Source of the DNA: Coenobita brevimanus | Taxonomy: Eukaryota > Arthropoda > Malacostraca > Decapoda > Coenobitidae | DNA length: 64,000 nt | Assembly (NCBI GenBank): GCA_032717465.1 | Contig: CM064657.1 | Location: 19,247,232-19,311,231, forward strand | Direction: 5' to 3' | In this document: one piece after another, positions 22,177 through 34,830 of the stretch | Position numbering within the stretch: position 1 is the stretch's first letter | Layout: each line of letters opens with the position of its first letter | Notes under the pieces: model-generated | The model's database searches: none | Seen by the model: the letters and a program-made list of their open reading frames with translations, nothing else | Told to the model about the DNA's origin: nothing | Translations under genes and position numbers: made by a program

Positions 22177-23904
22177 CTACCCTGCTCCCAACTCACACCA
22201 CCCTCTCTCATATACTTCACTGCCCTGCTCCCAACTCACACCCCCCTCTCTCATATACTTCTCCACCCCATCCCTCCATCTCATCCTCGGCCTGCCCCTC
22301 CCTCTTCCCCCCTCCACCTCACTCACATACACCCTCTTCGTCAGTCTCTCACCCTCCATCCTCTCCACATGGCCAAACCACCTCAGTGTGTTCCTCATAA
22401 CGCTTCCTATCATATCCACATCCACACCACAACGCTCCTTTATATCCTCATTCGTCAGCCTGACTCTCCATGTGACTCCACAGGCTCCTCTTAAAAAACT
22501 CCTTTCCACTGCTCTCACTCTTGACTTGTGTCTTTCTAACAACGTCCAAGCTTCACTTCCATACGTTAGAGTTGCTATCACAAAACTGTCATGTAGTAAC
22601 TTTTTCACTTCCATGCTTACTTCCCTGTTTCTTATAACTGCTTTCAAAAAACCAGCAACCTTTCTTCCCTGCTGTACCCTTTCAAGCACTTCACCCTCCA
22701 AACCTCCATCCTTACTCATCACACTACCCAAGTACTTAAACGTACTCACATTTTCCAATTCCTCACCATCCAACCTCGCTGTACATTCACTGACTTCACC
22801 TCTCTCAAAGACCATCACTTTACTCTTCCCTACATTCACCTTTAGATTCCGTTTCTTACACTCTCTCCCAAACTCATCCACCAAGCCTTGGAGCTCCCCT
22901 TCGTCTTCACTCAACAACACAGTATTATCTGCAAACAACAGTACAGGGAGTCTCCAAACACTATCCTCTCTCACCAGGGCCACTCCAACATCCACTACCC
23001 TACCTTGAACCTCTTTTATTACCCCATCCATGTACGGATTGAACAACCATTGATACATGACACATCCCTGTTTCAAACCAACCTTCAAGGAGAAAAATTC
23101 ACTTAGTTCACCATCCACACGCACTGCAGCCTTAGCACCATCATATATACTCTTCACAGCATTCAACAACTTCCCATCTACTCCATATATTCTTAATACT
23201 TTCCACAATCCTTGTCTATCCACCCTGTAATATGCTTTTTCTAAATCTATGAAAGCCGCATACAACTTCTTTTCCTTCTCTAGAAACTTTTCCACTAAAG
23301 ATCTAAGAATGAATATCTGATCTACACAACCTCTTCCCTTCCTAATGCCTCCCTGTTCTTCTCCAACTAATTCCTCTGTTCTTTCTCTAACTCTGTCAAT
23401 AAGTATCCTACCATACACTTTTCCTATTATACTAAGAAGACAAATGCCCCTATGATTACCACACACTTCTTTTTCCCGTTTTCCTTTGTACAAGGGAATA
23501 ATTATACCTGACTTCCAATCCTCCGGGACTCTACCTTCCTCCCAGGCCAATCTGCACATCTTCCACATCCATTCTACTACTATCTCTCCCCCATGCTTCA
23601 GCATTTCACCACACACTCCATCAATTCCTGGGACTTTCCCCAATTTAACTTTCTTCATTGCTTCCACAACTTCTATCCTACTGATTTCTTCCTGTCTTCT
23701 CACCTCCCTTCTTCTCCCAGCCATTCCCCAGCCACTTATACTCGCATTACTTCCATCCTGTATGTTCAACAATTCCTTAAAGTGTTCTCTCCATCTGCTC
23801 ACTTTTTCTCCCTTCTCCACTGGTAATCTACCATTTTTATCTTTCACTCCCCTGCTAACCTCACTTCCACCCTGTCTTACTCTCTTCACCTCTTTCCAAA
23901 ACAT
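22177..23904 (-). pseudogene. Reverse transcriptase of RTE-like LINE copy 1 (575 aa)
   Basis: The frame is long and open: GKVPGIDGVCGEML (~89-102), a fingers region ending HRGICLLSIIGKVYGRILID, FIDLEKAYYRVD with motif A D220, GLKQGCVMYQW, and LLFADNTVLL at 322-331. The active-site pair that should read FADD is FADN, so polymerisation should be abolished. The C-terminal domain has LTYGSEAWTL and LRWFGHVERMEG, followed by a G-R-G-R-P-R-M-R-W-R-D basic motif. The end of the protein repeats SWEQGSEVYERGW because of a small tandem duplication in the DNA. An open frame with a dead catalytic site suggests decay after insertion. Confidence 0.87.
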
Positions 23905-23919
23905 TTTCTTACAGTCCCT

Positions 23920-25080
23920 TCACTTTACACTCAAATTCCTTCCAAATTCCTCATCCACTCTCTTCTTACTCTCTCTTGCTAATCTTTTCACCTCTCTCTT
24001 TCTTCCTACATATAACTCTCTCTTCCGCCTCTCAACTTCATTCACGCCCCTATTACTCATCCATTCATTGTATGCTTTCTTCTTTTGTGCCACAGCCTGT
24101 CTCACCTCTTCAGTCCACCACGCTGTTCCTTGCACCCCCCTCCGTCTTCTCTTCCTCCCACACACCACAACACATGCTGCACATATTTCTTCTGTAAATA
24201 TCCTGCACACACCTTCCACGTCCCCCATCTGCTCCAATTCATATTTGCCCAATCGTTCCTCCACTTCTCTCTTATACTCTGCCTTTTTCTCATCCTCCTG
24301 TAACTCTCCTTGCAACTACTCCTTCCTCTCGTCTTTCCCTTCTTCTATTCCTCCATCTTCCTTGGATCCTAATTCTGGCCACCACCAAGTAGTGGTCAGA
24401 AAGTCCACTCCCCCAGCCTCTAAGCTCTTGCATCCATTACACATCTTCACATCCTTTCATCCACACATACATAATCAATCATTGCCTTTCTTTCATTCAG
24501 TTCACCACCCACCCTTCTCATCACTCGCCATGTATACCTGTGGATCATTTTATGCCTGAAGAGGGTATTGGCTATCACCAACCCCCTCCCAGCACAAATG
24601 TCCACTAACGCACTGCCATTCTCATCTATCTTAGCAGGTACACCCCACTCACCAACTATTCCATCCACCTTCACATTCCCTACTTTACCATTCATATCAC
24701 CGATCAAAAACACTCTCATTCCTTCCAAACTTTTCCATGCACACTTCCACATTTGTCCAGAACTCTTCTCTCACTCTGATAGCACGATCTTGTGTTGGCG
24801 CATACACACACACAATCGCCCACATTTGTATTCCAACTTTCAACTTTACCCACACAATCCTTGACCCAACTGATCCATACTGTTTTATGCTCTTCTTCCA
24901 TCTTTTACTCACAACTATACATACTCCTTCCTTTGCCCTCTCATTCTCACCTACTCCTGCACATATACCCCATCCATACTCCCATTCTCTCACACTTTCT
25001 CCTCTCCATTTTGTTTCAGTTATTCCACATACATCCACTTTCGCACCCTCAAGCAACTGGACAATCTCTCTCCCTTTCAC
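23920..25080 (-). pseudogene. Endonuclease and linker of RTE-like LINE copy 1
   Basis: Pieces at 24697-25080 (KGREIVQLLEGAKVDVCGIT followed by ETKW), 24447-24752 (FLIGDMNGKVGNVKVDG) and 23920-24315 (the basic linker with KVRQAVAQKKKAYNEW-like text) are read in different frames. E-T-K and G-D-M-N-G-K are recognisable parts of an apurinic-type endonuclease, which nicks target DNA to prime reverse transcription. Frameshifts near 24320-24450 and 24700 break the protein. Confidence 0.8.
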
Positions 25081-25115
25081 CTCATCATTCTTTCCTCATA
25101 CATTCCATGTAGCCA

Positions 25116-25177
25116 TATATCTATCTATCTATCTATCTATCTATATCTATCTATCTATCTATCTATCTATATCTCTA

Positions 25178-25267
<90 letters not shown>

Positions 25268-25268
25268 T
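25116..25268. repeat. (ATCT)n and (TA)n compound microsatellite
   Basis: CTAT units followed by a long TA run, directly after the 5' truncation point of LINE copy 1. Confidence 0.93.
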
Positions 25269-25269
25269 T

Positions 25270-25480
25270 CTTTTTTCACATCATGTTCCCCTTAGTCGCT
25301 AGGGGCTAAGGCGTTGTCCCTGGGCAGAGGACTACATATACTTTTTTTTTTTTCACACCATGTCCCCCTTTTCGCTAGGGGCTAAGGCGTTGCCCCTGGG
25401 TAAAGGACTAAGATTTCGTGCATGTAGCACTTTCTGACTGGATGCCCTTCCTGATGTCTACCAATGACCCTTGAAAAGAA
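25270..25480 (-). repeat. Two ~70 bp repeats plus a conserved retroelement-like tail
   Basis: A block with a T-run, CACAYCATGT, CGCTAGGGGCTAAGGCGTTG and CCCTGGG is repeated at ~25271-25330 and ~25341-25412. It is followed by GTGCATGTAGCACTTTCTGA and TGGATGCCCTTCCTGATGTC, phrases I recognise from 3' regions of dispersed animal retroelements, though I cannot name the family. The stretch 25480-25685 shows nothing further. Confidence 0.5.
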
Positions 25481-25689
25481 AATTGGTCCTAGGGTATTTG
25501 CTAAATTAAGTTATTGTTAAAAATTCCATTTCCCTTTCAACTTTACCTTGTACTGAATGCTAATGTGCTGCCTGTGTGATACAGAACCAAAGTACAGTAC
25601 TTCTCATGTGATGATACAAAACAGTACAGTCACCTACTTTATGTTTGCAAGTCAAAAAATAAACATGGCAGCATCTGTCTATCTATCTA

Positions 25690-28600
25690 TTGCCAGACGC
25701 CTCAATCTCGTAAGAGGTGACCACAAATAAATCGCCTCCACGTCGCCCTGTCCCCCGCCACATCGCTGCCCTGCCCTCCCCCCAGGTCACACACCCCTCT
25801 CTCCTATATCTCTCCACTCCATCCTTTCATCTCATCTTCGGCCTTCCCCTCCTTCTCCCCTCCTCCATCTCACTCACATACAATCTTCTCGACAGTCTCT
25901 TGCTCTCCATCCTCTCTACATGGCCAAACCACCTCAGTATATTTCCCCTAATGTTTTCACATCCACAGCCACACCACAACTCTCCTTCATTTCCACATTC
26001 CTCAGTCTGTCCCTCCATGTAACTACACTTGCTCCTCTCAAAAAAGTCATTTTCACTGCTCTCACTCTTGACTTGCGTCCTTTCAACAAGATCCAAGCTT
26101 TGCTTCCACATTTTTGAGTTTGTATCGCAGTACTATCATGCAGTGGCTTTTTTTTTACTTCCATGCTCACTTCCCTATTTCTTATCACTGCTTTCAAGGA
26201 ATCAGCAACCTTTCTTCCCAGCTGTACTCATTCAAGCACTTTCTAATGGAAAGTATGAGGTAGAGTGATGTTCAAGGATGCAAGTTTGGAGGAGGAAGAC
26301 TTCCTCCTCAAACCTGCATCCTTGAAAATCACACTACCCAAGTAACTAAATGCACTCATACTTTCCATTTCTTCACCATCCAACCTCACTGTGCATTCAG
26401 TGACTTCATTTCTCACGAAGACCATAACTTTACCCTTTCCTACATTCAGCTTTAGATTCTGTTTCTTGCACACTCTCCCAAACTAATTCACCAAGACATG
26501 CAGTTTCACTCCGTCTTCTCTTAATACAGTACAATCTGCCAGCAGCAGAACAGGAAGTCTTGAAACGCTGCCCTGTCTCATTAGGACTGCTCCAACATCC
26601 ACTGCACCACATTGCATCTTCTTTATAACCTCATCCATCTACAGATTGAACAGCCATGGAGACATGACACGTCCCTGTATCAATCCAACATTCAGGCAGA
26701 AAAATTCACTCAGTTCACCATCCACACACTCTGCAGCCTTAGCATCCCCCATACATACTCTTTGCAGCATTCAACAGCTTCTCATACACTCCATATATTC
26801 TTAATACTTTCCACATACCTTGCTAATGCACTCTGTCATATGCTTTCTCCAAATCCATGAGGGCTGCAGACAACTTCTTTCCCTTCTCTAGAGCCTTTCC
26901 CACAAAGATGTAAGGATGACTATGTATCTAGAAAACCTCTTCCCTTCCTAAAACCTCCATGTTCTCCTATCAATTCCTCTGCTATTCACCAGTCAGTAAG
27001 TATCACAGCCATATGCTTTCTTATTACATGAAGAAGACAAATCCCTCTATGATGACCACACAAAACTTTTTCCCTTTATTCTTCCTAGAGGGGAATAATT
27101 ATACCTGACTTCAAATCCTCCGGGACTCTACCATCCTCCCAGGCCAATCCGTACATCTTCCATAACCACTCTATTACTATCTCTCCCCCATGTATCAACA
27201 TTTCGCCACACTTGATCAATTCCTGAGGCTTTCCCTATTTTGACTTTTTTCATGGCTTCCATTACTTCCATCCTACTGATCTCTTCCTCCCTTCTCACCT
27301 CCCTCATTCTCCCAGCCATTCCCCAGCCACTTAAACTCGCATTACTTTCATTCTCTATGTTTAACAGTTTCTTAAAGTATTCTCTCCATCTGCTCACTTT
27401 TTCTCCCTTCTCCACTCTCAATCTACCGTTTTTTATCTTTCACTCCCCTACTGTCTTCTTTGTCACCCTGTCTAACTCTCTTTACCTCCTTCTAGAACAT
27501 TTTCTTACATTCCCTCCACTTAACACTCAAATTCCTTCCAAATTCTTCATCCATTCACTTCTTTCTCTCACTAATCTTGTCCTCTCTCTCTACCTTTCTA
27601 TGTATAACTCTCTCATCTGTCGCCCAACTTCCTCCATGCCTCAGCTTCCCATCCACTCACTATAATCTTTCTTCTTTTGCTCCACAGCTTGTCTCACCTC
27701 TTTATTCCACCATGCTATTCATTGCACCCCCTTTCGTCTTCTCTTCACCCCACACACCACTTCACAAACTGCACAGATTTCTTCCATGACTGTCTTGAAC
27801 ACACTTTCCACCTCACCCATCTGCTCCAAATCATATTTACCCAGTTGCTTCACCACTCCTCTCTTATATTCTGCCTTTTTCTCATCCTCTTGCAACCTTT
27901 CTATCATTCTTGTATGGGCTGCTTCCTCCTGTCCTTTTCTCCTATTCATCCATCACACTTGCACCTTGACTTTCACCGCCACCAAGTGTTGGTCAGAAAG
28001 TCCACTCTCCCAACCTCTGTATGCTCTTGCATCCATTACATGTCTTCTCATTCTCTCATTCACACATTTATAATCAACTATCACCTTCTGTTCATTTCAT
28101 CTTTCCTCAATCACCACTCATACTTGTGGATAATTTTGTGTCTAGAGTATTGGCTGTCACCAACCCTCTCCCCGTACAAATGTCCACCAGAGCAATGCCA
28201 TTCTCATCCACTCTTGCAGGCACACACCACTCACCAACTACTCCATCCACCTTCATATTTCCTATTTTTCCATTCATATCTCCAGTCAAAAGCACTGTCT
28301 TTTCTCTCAAACTTTTCCATGCACGGTTCCACATTTGTCAGCACATATACATACAAAATCGCCCAATGCTTGTATTTTTACTTTCAATCTTACCCATACA
28401 GTCCTTGACCTAACTGGTCCATACTCGCTTGTATTCTCCTTCCATCTCTTGCACACAACAAAACATACATCTTCTTTTGCCCTCTCATTCTCACCTACTC
28501 CCACATATAAACTTTATTCATATTCCCACTCTCTCACATTCATATCTCCTCATTTAGTTTGAGTCAAACCACTCATGTCCACTTTTGCACCCTCAAGCAC

Positions 28601-28998
28601 CTGATCAATCTCTCTCACTTTCATCACATTATTCATACCCCTTACATTCCATGTTGAAATCTGTACCATGTCATTGGGACTGTCCAATGGCGTACCCAGA
28701 AAGTTGAAAAGGAGGGAGGTTATCTTTTTAACTGTGCAGCCCATGACTTTGGCGAGCGCAGCGAGCCCGTACAGCTGGGGGTTCGGGGGGACGGTGTAAG
28801 CCCCCTCCCTCGAGAAAATTTTGCATTCTGGCCAATTTTATGATCATTTTGAGGCCATATGGAATGGGTATAGGACATAAATATAGCATATTCTAAAGTC
28901 ATTTTTAAGTACTCTGTGCAGCTGAGTTATGATTCAGTCTCTCCAATAACCTTGTACTATTCACATTTCGATCAAACAACCTTACAACCGTAATAAAG

Positions 28999-29055
<57 letters not shown>

Positions 29056-29246
29056 TTATTTATATATATATATATATAACGGGGGGGCATGGCTGCATCC
29101 CCCCCCCCCCCCCGCTACGCCACTGGTACTGTCCATGGTCATAACCTGTTGGTCTGTCATGGTCCGAGGCATTTTGTTTGTCTCGTTATTTCCGCGATGG
29201 GGCACTAACACTCTGTCAACCCACTTGTTTATACGTAGGGAACACG
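25690..29246 (-). mobile_element. RTE-like LINE, copy 2, interrupted by a MITE
   Basis: The 3' end lies at 25690 beside (ATCT)n: ATTGCCAGACGCCTCAATC. RT, linker and endonuclease regions run to ~28660 in many short frames with deletions and frameshifts. After the MITE at 28685-29125 the 5' untranslated region continues (GGTCCGAGGC, GGGGCACTAACAC, CTACG...) to about 29246. This 5' region is what the 5S-headed SINE body resembles. No part of the pol protein remains functional. Confidence 0.83.
28685..29125. mobile_element. hAT-like MITE inside RTE-like copy 2
   Basis: The termini are CAATGGCGTAC (left) and CAGTGGCGTAG (right, as complement). They are flanked by GGACTGTC (28677-28684) and GTACTGTC (29126-29133), an 8-bp duplication with one difference, as hAT elements make. 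Inside are GCGAGCGCAGCGAGC near 28752, a (TA)n tract at ~29008-29075 and a C-run next to the right end. There is no transposase. Confidence 0.72.
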
Positions 29247-29760
29247 TATTGATTGGTTATAAGGTTACCACCCAACGTAATAAATGATTTTCTGGTTTAT
29301 TGCAAATCTATTGGCTTGTCACTCAATATACAGTTACCCTGGAATAGAGTATCACTACACTGTGTGAGTGGATGATGGGCGCCCCCACCGACCACTCACA
29401 TGGCAGCATAAAGTAACTATATCTACCAGCACTGATACTGATAATTATAAGATAAAGAAAGGGTATTAAGTAAAAGTTTGCAGCCAAACCTGACAAATTC
29501 AAGACACCCTAGTTCTGTAGGCAATCTTTGATGCTAGCCTTAACTTTACCTAATATTACACCAGTAAAGAAACAGAAGGTCGATATATGAACACATTTAT
29601 AGTGGTTTTCACGTGTATGTATTGATTTCCTTCCTCTGAGAAGAAAGAAAGAAACAAGAGACAACAATCTAAAAGCCGCTTGTAGGATGGTTGTTTAGAA
29701 CCAGTAGATCATTGCCATGGTAATGTGACTTAATCACTTTGGCTCACTATTGGAAACATC
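29247..29760. other. No recognisable feature
   Basis: Ordinary-looking sequence without long frames, shared repeats or terminal inverted repeats. It may be host intergenic DNA or very old repeats. Confidence 0.55.
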
Positions 29761-29764
29761 GACA

Positions 29765-30488
29765 GTATTTACCTTCAGCTAGGAAATGAAGCTCATCATA
29801 AGATCACAATTGGTTTAATTTACCGTCTATCCCTACAGTGACTCAACATCGACAATGAAGTCTACAATCTGGCGAAATCTCTTGTATGCAGAACAGTGAC
29901 ATTTGGCCATTTTTATTTACCAGTTCCGAAACGGGAAGAAGTCCATTCCTCTCATATAGGTTAGATCTACGAATATAAACAAACTTGCAGGAATATTCAG
30001 TGCATCAGTTCGTAAATTATCCATCACTCAGAGCTAATAACTTAGACCTTGTTTTAGCCACGTCAGAAGGCTGAGTCAGTAACATTATTTTGGAAGAGGA
30101 ATTTAGTACAAGAGACCATTGTACAGTTACATTTAATCTTAAATTCAGTGAAGACAGTGCCGAGGCTAGCTATGAGAAAGTACCCAACTATAAGATAGCA
30201 AATTCTAATCAATTAAAGGCAGTTGTAGGTGCCAATGATTGGCAGCCCATGATTGAAATGTTAAATATCAATGATGAATAAGTAATTCACTGAGAATATC
30301 GACAGGGCAGCCAAGTAATGTATTCCAGTGCGCAACAGAAGGCCTGGCAAAGAACTCAAAAACTCACATGGTGGAACTCCAACAGTAAGCATTGTCTGTT
30401 AGCAAATAAAACTTGCACAAGAAATTAAAAGACCACAAGAAAATCAGCGATAAAGACAAATATGATGGTCTTCTAAGGAATGTCCCCC

Positions 30489-30532
<44 letters not shown>

Positions 30533-30680
30533 ATTTAGGGAAGGAAGAAAAACATTGAGGCTCATACTGTTGGTAATGGTGAATCAAAACCCAAAGAATT
30601 TTTAAATTACATCAGAAGCAAAAAGATAATAACTCCAACAATTGGACCTTTAATCACATAAAAGAGACCAAAGGCTACTG
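29765..30680 (+). pseudogene. Decayed LINE: endonuclease end and linker
   Basis: A short frame at 30090-30281 reads EEEFSTRDHCTVTFNLKFSE and then LKAVVGANDW, matching the end of a LINE endonuclease domain (S-x-D-H region, where the S is T-R-D-H here) and the start of the linker. Before it, about 29995-30090, come short pieces ending NLDLVLATSEG, typical text just before that motif. An A-run of ~47 lies at 30493-30530 and the last part reads KEFLNYIRSKKI-like text. It is probably a CR1-group element. No RT core is left. Confidence 0.6.
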
Positions 30681-30690
30681 ACGACTAAAG

Positions 30691-30996
30691 AACAAAAATT
30701 TTCTTCTAAAATGATTGTTAAGAAGCAGGAATGGCAAAAGTGCACATATAAGAGATGAAAAAAGCGATGAAACAAGAGAGCATTGAGGATGGGAGGAGAT
30801 TTGGAGACCCATACCCATTACTACATTGCACACTTTAGCCACAGACTTGTAGCTGGTGGAATGTAGTAATGGGAATAGGTGTCCAAATCTCCTTCCATAC
30901 TGAATGCTCTCTTGTCTCTGTGCTTTTTTTCATCTCTTATCTGTGCACTTTTGTCATTCCTATTCCTTAACAATCACTTTAGAAGAAAACTTTTGT
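30691..30996. repeat. ~137 bp inverted repeat with a 32 bp loop
   Basis: The left arm (30691-30827: TTCTTCTAAA, GTGCACATATAAGAGATG, GAGAGCATTGAGGATGGGAG) is matched in reverse complement by 30860-30996 with scattered substitutions and small indels. The loop is 30828-30859. The left arm continues directly from the decayed LINE, so LINE-derived sequence may have been duplicated in inverted form. Confidence 0.9.
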
Positions 30997-31376
30997 TTTC
31001 TAGTTTATGATCCTTTTGTGGAAGAATAATTGTGCATAAAGGAAATGTTAGATTTGGATTGTTACATGCATTGCATACTGAAACACGAAACGAGGGTGCC
31101 CTCCTGTGAAAAGAAGTGTTTTGGACATTCTTGAATCGTAGGCGAGTTGCAGCTAACCAGTGTTGCTCAAAATGGCTTACTCAAAGGTGACCGCGATGCG
31201 GTTTTCAGGCCGTACCTCGCGAACCGTAGCCTGGATGCTTTTCTAAACATGAGAAGAAACATCTACACTTGACAAGCAGGCTTTTGGCGTATAGCACGCT
31301 CGCGTACGCCTTTTTGTTTTGGAGTTATGAATGATGCGGAAGAAAGAAAAGAAGAAAAAGAAAGAACACAAAATGT

Positions 31377-31379
<3 letters not shown>

Positions 31380-31434
<55 letters not shown>
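31380..31434. repeat. (GT)n microsatellite
   Basis: About 28 GT units. The flanking stretches 31000-31379 and 31440-32130 contain only short frames with no recognisable product. Confidence 0.95.
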
Positions 31435-31438
<4 letters not shown>

Positions 31439-32131
31439 GTTCGATTTTGCAACTCCTACGAAGGACAGCAAAACTTTGTGAGAAGTTTTGCACTTGAATA
31501 GCGAAGGTTCTTTAGTTCATAAGCTTCGACCTAAGCTTTGTGACTGTATCCGCGAAAATGCCCCTGTACCCTACAGGACGGGACGCCAGTTTGAACCTGC
31601 GCCATTCTTACTTTCGGAGTGCTACCGCACTCCATGATGAAACTGTGATGACGAGGATTCTTAATAGTTTCTTTTACTTCTGGGGCGATTGGCCTGAAAA
31701 TAACTACGAGTATGCATGTATTGAGACATGGTATCTCGAGACTTATTACTAGGATTTTCCATTAAGACCATTGGGGCACTTCTAGATCCCACAAAGTGTA
31801 AAGGGACGGGCAACGAGCCACCAGACGCCGAAGTAACCATCCCAGTTGGGATACGGATATTTTTTTTCCCCGATTTCAAACGTGGTTTCGCTACAGGCAG
31901 AGATCGATACGAACATGCCCTCTAGTATCTTTGTTACTTTTTGTATGAGAGACGAGTGGAACCAAAAACTTTATTCGCTTGGAAGGATTAAGCTTTGGGA
32001 AACGTCCAAAACTTGCTGTCGCTCTCATGTATTAATGTATCATTATCACTTCTTTCTTCATTTTCTATTCATAATTTTCTTAATCATTGTTACTTATCTT
32101 GTTCGTTCTCTGTCTTTCTATATTTCTTCAT

Positions 32132-32325
<194 letters not shown>

Positions 32326-32576
32326 CCAATTATCCACGCTGACGGGGGTCACCTTGACGTGGTGGTGGGGTTTGAAGCGTTTCTGGCCGTACCATCTGCT
32401 TTAGAGGCCTGCCTGCCTTTGTAGGGTTCGGCATCTGTCGGGCTCCTGGACCAAGCACCCTCCCCTCCATCATTGGCAGAGGAGGCCTCCTGGTGATGTT
32501 GCTCGTCCCTTCCCATATTCCATCTTGGGAGGGCTGTGGCGTACCTGAGGCGGGGGCAGGGGTGGGGCTGTTTGAA

Positions 32577-32850
32577 ACTGCTCCCAGGGCCCCCAATTGA
32601 GGGGGACCCCCAAAAGCCATAAAAATTAATAAGCTTTTTCATTAATATTTAAAAATATATATATTTTTCATCCCAGCAGTCCCGGCTGAGATATTAGATA
32701 AGTTTTGAGAATGAGGGAGGCTAGGTTCTCTGTGGGGCCCCCCCTGCTGGAGGGGGGCCCCCGCAAAGAACCTAGCCCCCCTGGGGGCCCCCCAAAGAAC
32801 CTAGCCCCCTGGGCCCCCAAATCTCTAGGTACGCCCCTATGGGAGGGGGA
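32577..32850. mobile_element. GC-rich MITE-like insert in the LINE leader
   Basis: The segment opens CCCAGGGCCCCCAATTGAGG and closes CCCCTGGGCCCCCAAATCTC. It contains repeated AAAGAACCTAGCCCCC phrases and a palindromic GGGGGGCCCCC cluster. The sequence on both sides looks like a LINE leader, so it may be a separate insert. I could not fix termini or a target duplication. Confidence 0.35.
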
Positions 32851-33248
32851 TTTTTGCCTCCCCACGTGTCTGCCTTGCGTGGCATCCCGTAAAGCTGGGA
32901 AACGGGAGTCCTGGAGGTTGGGCAATGCTGAACGATGGATCTTGCAGCGAGGAACACACCTCTTTGGTTCCCCTATTCTAGCTAGACGGGCGGCCTGGTT
33001 TGGTCTGACCAGGTAAACCGGATGGTCATTTGTTGGCTAGAGTCAAATGGGCACTGGGGGAGCCTTGTGGCTTCTATTGTCCTGGAGTCACCCTCGTCTA
33101 GGTCCCCTGGTGGTTACCTGCGTATACTCCCTCACTATCTCTGGGGTCACCAGTGGTGTTATCCCGGGCATATGGCCTCCCCTTGTTGGGCTATGTGGTG
33201 GGTGAAGGGGTGAGGGAATGATTTTTTTTTTTTTTTCTGTATAAGAGT

Positions 33249-34830
33249 ATGGCTTCATTTAATAATAATCCTGTTGATGACCATACATCTGTCTCCTGCT
33301 TTTCAGATGCACGATCCCTCATTGCCACTCTGGAGCCTTACCAGGCCCCTGGGGACTGGCGTCCTTTGCCCCAGCATCCAGCTGGGTCTGGGAGACGTTC
33401 ACATCGGGTTGGTTCGGCTCTGGGTTTAGGCCTAAACGAGCTATACGAGTTCGGCCCGAGTTATAAGCAGAATATCTAGTAATGAAATCCTCTGTGGGTT
33501 GGTCAATGCAAGATACTGACATTTTTATTTGCACCGTGCCATTGTTTCAGCTTTTGGCAGAGAACCTAAAATATCTTCCCAGGGGGATGGAAGCATCCTC
33601 GTTGAGATGTCCTCCCCAGAAGAGAGCTCCTGATTACTGGCTCTGACCTCTGTTTCCGATGCAGATGTTTCCTGCGTTCCTCATGCCACCTTCAACTAGT
33701 GTGACTTCCATGAATACTCAGAGGTACAGCTGTTGGAGGAACTGGTGTGGTGACTGGTGGGCGCATGCATTAAAAATAGATGGTATTCTGACCCGAACTC
33801 CCACTATATTTCTGGCATTTGATAAGTTAAGTTGCTTGTTTCTGTGAAATGCGAATGGCTGTCACTTCCTGTGAAGCTGTACGTGCCAACCCCGAAAGCG
33901 ATGTTTCCACTGTCAAGGGCATGGATACGTTAGCCGCTTTTGCTGCTGTGCACAGGCTGGTCTTCTTGGTGTCTGAGTCTCCTGTGGTGAACCAAGCCAT
34001 TCCGGTGACTGCCCAGGACCCCTTTAATGCTACCACTGTGGGGATCCCCATGCTGTATCTTCCCGAATCTTTCCTTACTACTTGGAGGAGATTTTATCCA
34101 TTTGTACGCATGAAAAGGTTTTGTTTCCTGATGCAAAATGGAAATTCCAGACTTCTTTCTTTCAGTCCTTGGTTATTTATGCTTTTGTCCTTTCTGGAGC
34201 ATCTGTGCACCGTCCTGTGTCTCGAAAGTTGTCTCGACCCATTCCAGTGCCTGCTTCTCTGTCTGGTGATTTGCTGAACGCTGTCCCCGAGGCTAGTGCT
34301 GCATGTGATACTGGTATTAACCTACCTTCTTCTCAGACTGTTTCTGCTCCCATATCGGTAGCTGAGAGTTTGCCCACTTCCATGGCGATGGCGGATGTCC
34401 ACATTGACGTCTTCTTGTCCTTCCTTGTCCAGCGTGCCTGAAGTTCCATCTGTACCTGGCAAGCGTCACTGTGGTTTTTCAGGGTCTTCCAAGCCTGACG
34501 ACAGGCTTCCTAAAGTCTCTGTTGTCGAACCTTGTGAGATCCTCTCAGCTGTTCCTTCTGCCATAGAGTCTCTGGAAGCTAGCAAAGTGCAGAGTGAAGT
34601 TGGTGTTTTGTCGCTGTTCCGGCTTCCACTTGGCGATGGAGTTGCACGGATCATCGGTGCTTCAGTTCTCCCTCTCAGGATGTCAGCCGTGCAGGGTTAA
34701 GGTCCTGTGGACTCTACCTCTACTTTTGAGGCTTTTGGTGGTGGTGCTGGCCGCCCTTCTTCACTTAGGCTGGCTTGTAAACTACCTTCCAACCAACCCG
34801 TTCTTTCCACTCAGAAGAGGAGCGTTGTAA
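33249..34830 (+). pseudogene. ORF1 of the I-clade-like LINE, degenerate
   Basis: The first frame starts at 33249 with MASFNNNPVDDHTSVSCFSD. Later fragments, in shifting frames, include a nucleic-acid-binding-like region around 33540-33860 (SPEES, LLALTSVS), a degraded knuckle region around 33880-34060 and EEILSICTHEKVLFPDAK at ~34086. After that comes a serine/proline-rich tail to about 34830. In I-type LINEs, ORF1 is a gag-like RNA-binding protein. Several stops and frameshifts prevent translation. Confidence 0.6.

Larger units (their letters stand above)
22107..25115 (-). mobile_element. RTE-like LINE, copy 1
   Basis: A ~3 kb copy with its 3' end at 22107. It has endonuclease, linker and reverse-transcriptase regions in that order on the minus strand and lacks the 5' untranslated region. 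Its 3' end GGCCACCC...GGCGTCTGGCAAT is shared with four other copies in this window. The terminal 40 bp or so around 22180-22260 are duplicated in tandem. The tail is (TA)n instead of the (GATA)n seen in other copies. The clade is judged from motifs and is provisional. Confidence 0.87.

Noticed and set aside
22106..23008. 300-aa plus-strand ORF (Ser/Pro/Leu-rich)
   Set aside because: It is antisense to the RTE-like reverse transcriptase. The low-complexity composition comes from the reverse strand of purine-rich coding DNA. The same applies to the long ORFs at 23486-24559, 27677-28408 and 60049-61047.
31380..31434. Dinucleotide repeats scanned as CRISPR-like or satellite arrays
   Set aside because: They are simple microsatellites without spacers or longer period.
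33249..34830. Host gene in the ORF cluster at 33-35 kb
   Set aside because: The fragments match ORF1 and endonuclease of an I-type LINE in order and are followed by RT and RNase H pieces, so a LINE explains them better.
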